A stretch of 8,573 nucleotides of DNA. Origin: Acetobacteraceae bacterium. Its GTDB lineage: Bacteria; Pseudomonadota; Alphaproteobacteria; Acetobacterales; Acetobacteraceae. A program made the position numbers and the translations under genes. The stretch covers positions 1-8,573 of the forward strand of contig DAHWBL010000512.1 of the NCBI GenBank assembly GCA_027323595.1, read 5' to 3'. The notes under the pieces were generated by a model, which saw nothing but the letters and a program-made list of their open reading frames with translations, was not told where the DNA came from and ran no database searches. This document shows, piece after piece, positions 4,928-8,573 of the stretch (positions are counted from its first letter, which is position 1; each line of letters starts with the position of its first letter).

Positions 4928-7699
4928 ATGACCGAGACCGACTATCGCGACACCGTGTTTCTGCCCAACACCGGCTTTCCGATGCGCGGGGACCTGCCCA
5001 GGCGCGAGCCCGTGCTGCTGGAGCGTTGGCGCCAGGGCGATCTGTGGCAGCGCCAGCGCGCCGCCCGCGCCGGCGCACCCTTGTTCATCCTGCATGACGG
5101 CCCGCCCTACGCCAACGGCAACCTGCATATCGGCCACGCGCTCAACAAGATTCTGAAGGACGTGATCAACCGCGCCCGCCGCATGGCCGGCGCGGATAGC
5201 TGGTACATCCCCGGCTGGGACTGTCACGGCCTGCCGATCGAGTGGCGGGTGGAGGAGGAATACCGCAAATCCGGGCGCGACAAGGACGCGGTGCCGGTGT
5301 TGCAGTTCCGCGCCGAATGCCGCGCCTATGCCGAGCACTGGATGGGCGTGCAGGGCCAGGAATTCCGCCGCCTGGGCATCGAGGGGGACTGGGCCGGGCG
5401 CTACGCCACCCTCGATCTCGCCTCCGAAGCCGCCATCGCCGCCGAGATCGGCAGGTTCCTGCTCAACGGCGCGCTCTATCGCGGGCTGCGCCCGGTGAGC
5501 TGGTCGCCGGTGGAAAAAACCGCGCTGGCCGAAGCCGAGATCGATTACCAGGACCACACCTCCACCACCGTCTTCGTGCGCTTCCCGCTGCACACCGGCC
5601 CCGCCGCCGGCGCGGATGTGGTGATCTGGACGACCACGCCATGGACCATCCCGGCCAACCGCGCGCTCGCCGCGGGTGCTGAGATCGAGTACGCGCTGAT
5701 CCATGTGGACGCGGTGAACGAGACCGCTTTGGTTTCGCCCGGCGCGCGGCTGCTGGTCGCGCTGGCACTTGCGGAGTCGTTCCGCGCCGCCGCCGGCATC
5801 ACCCTGCATCATGTCGAACACATGTTCACCGGCGCCGAACTGGCGGGCAGCCTGGCCACCCATCCGCTGGCCGCCGCCGGCTATGATGGCGACCGGCCGG
5901 TGCTGCTGGGCGATTTCGTCACCACCGAGCAGGGCACCGGCTTCGTGCATCTGGCGCCCGATCATGGCGAGGAGGATTTTTATCTCTGCCGCGCGCACGA
6001 CATCGCGCCGATCGAGGGGGTGCGCGGCGACGGCACCTATGCCGAAAAAATGCCGCTGTTCGCCGGGCTGCATGTCTACAAGGCCGCTGATCCTGTCTGC
6101 AATGCGCTGGTCGCGGCGGGTGCGCTGGTGGCGCGTGGCAAGCTGGTGCATTCCTATCCGCACAGTTGGCGCAGCAAGGCGCCGCTGATCACCCGGGCGA
6201 CGCCGCAATGGTTCATCCGCATGGATGGGCCCGAGCATATTCGCCAACATGCCCTGGAAGCACTCGATCAAACCCAATTCATCCCCGACCAGGGGCGGCG
6301 GCGGATCGGCGCGATGGTCGCCGCACGGCCGGACTGGTGCATCTCGCGCCAGCGCGCCTGGGGCGTGCCGATCGCCATTTTCGTTGATCGGCGCACGGGA
6401 GAACCGCTGCGCGACCCACAGGTGATGGCGCGCATCGTGGACGCCTTCACCACCGAGGGCGCGGATGCCTGGTATTCCTCCCCGCCCGAGCGCTTCCTCG
6501 GCGAGGGGCGCGATCCGGCCGATTACGAGCAGGTGATGGACATCGTCGATGTATGGTTCGAATCCGGTTCGACCCACGCCTTCGTGCTGGAGGCGCGCGG
6601 GCTGCCGTGGCCGGCGGACCTGTATCTCGAAGGCTCGGATCAGCATCGCGGCTGGTTTCATTCCTCCCTGCTGGAAGCAGTGGGAACCCGCGGGGCGGCG
6701 CCGTTTCGCGCGGTGCTGACGCATGGCTTCGTGCTCGATGAGCAGGGCCGAAAAATGAGCAAGTCGCTGGGCAATGTCACCGCCCCGCAGCAGGTGATCG
6801 ACCAGTACGGCGCCGACATTTTGCGGCTGTGGGTGATGAGCTCGGACACCTCCGACGATCTGCGCATCGGTCCGGAAATCCTCAAGCAGCAGGCCGAGCT
6901 TTACCGACGCCTGCGCAACTCCCTGCGCTGGCTGCTCGGCGCGCTCGATGGCTTCGACGAGGCCGAGCGGGTGCCGTACGAGCAGTTGCCGGAGCTGGAA
7001 CGGCTGATGCTGCACCGGCTCGCCGAGCTCGACGCGCTGGTGCGCGCGGCGGCGGCGAGCCATGATTGGACCGGGGTGTATCCGGCCATCCACGGCTTCT
7101 GCGCGGGGGACCTGTCGGCGTTGTACGTCGATGTGCGCAAGGACGTTCTGTATTGCGACCGGCCGGATTCGATGCGCCGGCGCGCCGCGCGCACGGTGAT
7201 CGACTGGCTGGCGCGGTGCCTCACCATCTGGCTCGCGCCGGTGCTGGTGTTCACCGCCGAGGATGCCTGGTGCGCCCGCTTCGGCGAGGCCAGCAGCGTG
7301 CATCTGCAATCCTTCCCCGATCTGCCCAGGCAGTTTCGCGACGACGCGCTGGCGGCGCGGTGGGATCGGCTGCGGGTGCTGCGCCGCGAGGTGACCGGGG
7401 CGATCGAGCAGGCGCGCCGCGCCGGCATGATCGGCGCCTCGTTGCAGGCCGCGGTGTCGCTGCCGCTCGCGCCCGATGACCGCGACCTGCTGTCCGATCC
7501 GGACTGGGCGGACCTCGCCATCGTCTCGCAGCTTCGCACCAGTGTTGATCTGCATGCCGCACCAGGCACCACGACACCTGGGGTGAGCCCGGCCGAGGGC
7601 GCCAAATGCGCGCGCTGCTGGCGGGTGCTGCCGGAGGTGGGCAGCATCGGCGCGCACCCCACGCTGTGCCGGCGCTGTGCCGAGGCGGTGGCGCGGTGA
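4928..7699 (+). CDS. ileS: Isoleucyl-tRNA synthetase
   Basis: This class Ia aminoacyl-tRNA synthetase charges tRNA-Ile with isoleucine and edits mischarged valine in the cytosol. It has 923 residues, normal for the bacterial type with a C-terminal zinc site. The HIGH motif is at 67-70 within PPYANGNLHIGH, GWDCHGLPIE is at 96-105, and KMSKS is at 609-613. The inserted CP1 editing domain is recognisable from TTTPWT (235-240) and GTGFVHLAPDHGEEDF (336-351); Asp345 sits at the conserved editing aspartate. The C-terminal zinc finger has Cys894, Cys897, Cys914 and Cys917 in a CxxC-16-CxxC arrangement. The zinc ending argues for the ordinary bacterial IleS1 type rather than the eukaryote-like form that gives mupirocin resistance. 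The start ATG follows ribF by 27 bases and its stop overlaps the lspA start. Confidence 0.98.
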   Translation: MTETDYRDTVFLPNTGFPMRGDLPRREPVLLERWRQGDLWQRQRAARAGAPLFILHDGPPYANGNLHIGHALNKILKDVINRARRMAGADSWYIPGWDCHGLPIEWRVEEEYRKSGRDKDAVPVLQFRAECRAYAEHWMGVQGQEFRRLGIEGDWAGRYATLDLASEAAIAAEIGRFLLNGALYRGLRPVSWSPVEKTALAEAEIDYQDHTSTTVFVRFPLHTGPAAGADVVIWTTTPWTIPANRALAAGAEIEYALIHVDAVNETALVSPGARLLVALALAESFRAAAGITLHHVEHMFTGAELAGSLATHPLAAAGYDGDRPVLLGDFVTTEQGTGFVHLAPDHGEEDFYLCRAHDIAPIEGVRGDGTYAEKMPLFAGLHVYKAADPVCNALVAAGALVARGKLVHSYPHSWRSKAPLITRATPQWFIRMDGPEHIRQHALEALDQTQFIPDQGRRRIGAMVAARPDWCISRQRAWGVPIAIFVDRRTGEPLRDPQVMARIVDAFTTEGADAWYSSPPERFLGEGRDPADYEQVMDIVDVWFESGSTHAFVLEARGLPWPADLYLEGSDQHRGWFHSSLLEAVGTRGAAPFRAVLTHGFVLDEQGRKMSKSLGNVTAPQQVIDQYGADILRLWVMSSDTSDDLRIGPEILKQQAELYRRLRNSLRWLLGALDGFDEAERVPYEQLPELERLMLHRLAELDALVRAAAASHDWTGVYPAIHGFCAGDLSALYVDVRKDVLYCDRPDSMRRRAARTVIDWLARCLTIWLAPVLVFTAEDAWCARFGEASSVHLQSFPDLPRQFRDDALAARWDRLRVLRREVTGAIEQARRAGMIGASLQAAVSLPLAPDDRDLLSDPDWADLAIVSQLRTSVDLHAAPGTTTPGVSPAEGAKCARCWRVLPEVGSIGAHPTLCRRCAEAVAR

Positions 7700-8181
7700 A
7701 CCGCCGGCGCGCCATCGGGCTGGGGGTGGCGGCACTGGTGCTGCTGGCCGACCAGGCGAGCAAGGCATGGATTCTGGACGTGCTCGATCTGCCCCGGCGC
7801 GGGCGGGTCGATCTGCTGGGGGTGCTCAGCCTGACCATGGTGTGGAACCATGGCGTCACCTTCGGCATGTTGCAGGCCGGCGGCGCGGGGGCAGCGATCC
7901 TGGCGGCGGCCGCGGTGCTGGTGGTGGGCATGCTGGGGCTGTGGCTGTGGCGGGCGGAGCGGGTGCTGATGGCCGTGGCGATCGGGGCGATCGGCGGCGG
8001 CGCGATCGGCAATGTCATCGACCGGGTGCGCTTCGGCGCGGTGGTGGATTTCATCCATTTCCATGTCGGCGGCTGGAGCTGGTATGTGTTCAATGTCGGG
8101 GATGCCGCCATCGTCTGCGGCGTGGCGGTGCTGGCGCTGGACAGTCTGCGTCCGGCGCGGCAGACCCTGCCATCCGGCTGA
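7696..8181 (+). CDS. lspA: Lipoprotein signal peptidase (signal peptidase II)
   Basis: LspA is an inner-membrane aspartyl protease that cuts the signal peptide of diacylglyceryl-modified prolipoproteins. The 161 residues with four hydrophobic stretches fit the family. The conserved ADQASK is at 18-23, WNHGVTFGM at 50-58, GNVIDR at 105-110, and the catalytic pair is Asp118 (VVDFI) and Asp136 in FNVGDAAI. The usual Ala before the second catalytic Asp is Gly135 here; the catalytic residues themselves are intact. I chose the GTG at 7696 as start. It overlaps the ileS stop in a GTGA junction, gives the normal family N-terminus and has GAGG at 7682-7685 upstream. The longer open frame back to 7606 overlaps the ileS zinc finger and is not used. 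The gene is followed after 35 bases by a lipoprotein gene, a likely substrate. Confidence 0.96.
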   Translation: MNRRRAIGLGVAALVLLADQASKAWILDVLDLPRRGRVDLLGVLSLTMVWNHGVTFGMLQAGGAGAAILAAAAVLVVGMLGLWLWRAERVLMAVAIGAIGGGAIGNVIDRVRFGAVVDFIHFHVGGWSWYVFNVGDAAIVCGVAVLALDSLRPARQTLPSG

Positions 8182-8216
8182 TTTGCCTTGCGCCCGTTTT
8201 TCTGGGAAATCGCGCT

Positions 8217-8573
8217 ATGAAACATCGTCTGTTGCTGCTGTTGCCGATCCTGCTGGCGGGCTGTTCCAACGCGGATCAGACCCTGCGCAGCTTTGGGCTG
8301 GTTCGCGATCCGCCCGACGAATACACCGTCACCACCCGCGCGCCGCTGTCGGTGCCGCCGGATTTCTCGCTGCGTCCGCCCTCGCCGGGCGCGGTGCGGC
8401 CGCAGGAACTCACCCAGCGTGACCAGGCGCAGCTGAGCCTGGTGCCCGAGGCGGCGATCGCGCCGACCGGCCCGAGCGCGGCGAGCCCGGGCCAGCAGGC
8501 GCTGCTGGAGCAGGCCGGGGCGCCGCCGCCGGCCGACATCCGCAACCGGCTGGACGCCGACGCGGCCCTGGAC
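8217..8573 (+). CDS. DUF3035-type lipoprotein (BamF-like), 3' end beyond window
   Basis: The ATG at 8217 opens a frame of 119 codons that runs off the window with no stop. The N-terminus is a classic lipoprotein signal: Lys-His-Arg, a Leu-rich core and the lipobox Leu13-Ala14-Gly15-Cys16. Ser17 follows the Cys, with no Asp retention signal, so outer-membrane delivery is expected. The mature part has FGLVRDPPDEYTV at 26-38, then APLSVPPDF and RPPSPG, which I recognise as the DUF3035 pattern. In Caulobacter a DUF3035 lipoprotein (BamF) is a subunit of the outer-membrane protein assembly complex; extending that role here is inference. The region after residue about 60 is rich in Ala, Pro and Gln and probably extended. 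GGGA at 8204-8207 is a weak ribosome site 9 bases upstream. It probably belongs to the lspA operon. Confidence 0.85.
   Translation, partial: MKHRLLLLLPILLAGCSNADQTLRSFGLVRDPPDEYTVTTRAPLSVPPDFSLRPPSPGAVRPQELTQRDQAQLSLVPEAAIAPTGPSAASPGQQALLEQAGAPPPADIRNRLDADAALD

Noticed and set aside
7561..7584. Short inverted repeat (CCAGG / CCTGG) inside ileS near the zinc-finger linker
   Set aside because: Five-base arms inside a coding region that is expected to be rich in such matches; no regulatory context.
7606..7695. Longer lspA start at 7606
   Set aside because: It overlaps the ileS zinc-finger coding region by 94 bases and adds residues not seen in LspA; the GTG at 7696 gives the normal length.
4427..7768. 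A 1113-codon open frame on the minus strand across ileS and the end of ribF
   Set aside because: It is in exact codon register with ileS and ribF, so it stays open simply because those genes avoid TTA, CTA and TCA codons, as expected in GC-rich DNA. Its translation is low-complexity (rich in Arg, Ala, Gln and His) and shows no domain; it closes at a TCA serine codon in ribF.
8182..8216. Possible terminator between lspA and the lipoprotein gene, suggested by a T run at about 8197-8201
   Set aside because: Only a 3-base stem can be drawn before the T run, too weak for an intrinsic terminator.
1..8573. tRNA, rRNA, insertion sequence, phage, CRISPR or defence genes
   Set aside because: No direct-repeat array, transposase or integrase motif, or tRNA-like cloverleaf was recognised, and nearly all bases are accounted for by the listed genes.

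Overview
The window is GC-rich, densely coding bacterial DNA and looks like an alphaproteobacterial chromosome. The family Acetobacteraceae is my best guess. It rests on the order ribF, ileS, lspA, DUF3035/BamF-type lipoprotein, on base composition and on recalled homologues; I could not run a search. Seven protein genes are supported, two of them cut by the window edges. I see no RNA gene, mobile element, CRISPR array or phage trace. No non-coding stretch exceeds about 130 bases.

Left part (1-3379), accessory metabolism: a short-chain dehydrogenase/reductase (SDR)-fold protein on the + strand meets a two-gene minus-strand unit tail to tail. That unit is a PF12831-type FAD-dependent oxidoreductase followed 43 bases later by a 12-helix major facilitator transporter. 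The SDR and transporter stop codons overlap on a single CTAG. The oxidoreductase and transporter plausibly handle one imported or exported small molecule, but nothing in the sequence names the substrate. The SDR has lost all four residues of the classical catalytic tetrad.

Middle (3380-3508): a 129-base divergent intergenic region holding an imperfect inverted repeat with 11-base arms. It is the only place in the window where promoters for both directions can sit.

Right part (3509-8573), housekeeping, all on the + strand and tightly packed: an (R)-enoyl-CoA hydratase-like MaoC protein, bifunctional riboflavin kinase/FAD synthetase (ribF), isoleucyl-tRNA synthetase (ileS), lipoprotein signal peptidase (lspA), and the start of a DUF3035 lipoprotein that runs off the end. 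Gaps are 6, 27, -3 and 35 bases, so this reads as one operon. LspA is the enzyme that would cleave the signal peptide of the lipoprotein encoded next to it. RibF makes the FAD that the divergently transcribed oxidoreductase needs, though that link may be coincidental.

I did not find a convincing new multi-gene system. The best leads are the catalytically unorthodox SDR, the operator-like inverted repeat and the transporter/oxidoreductase pair of unknown substrate.
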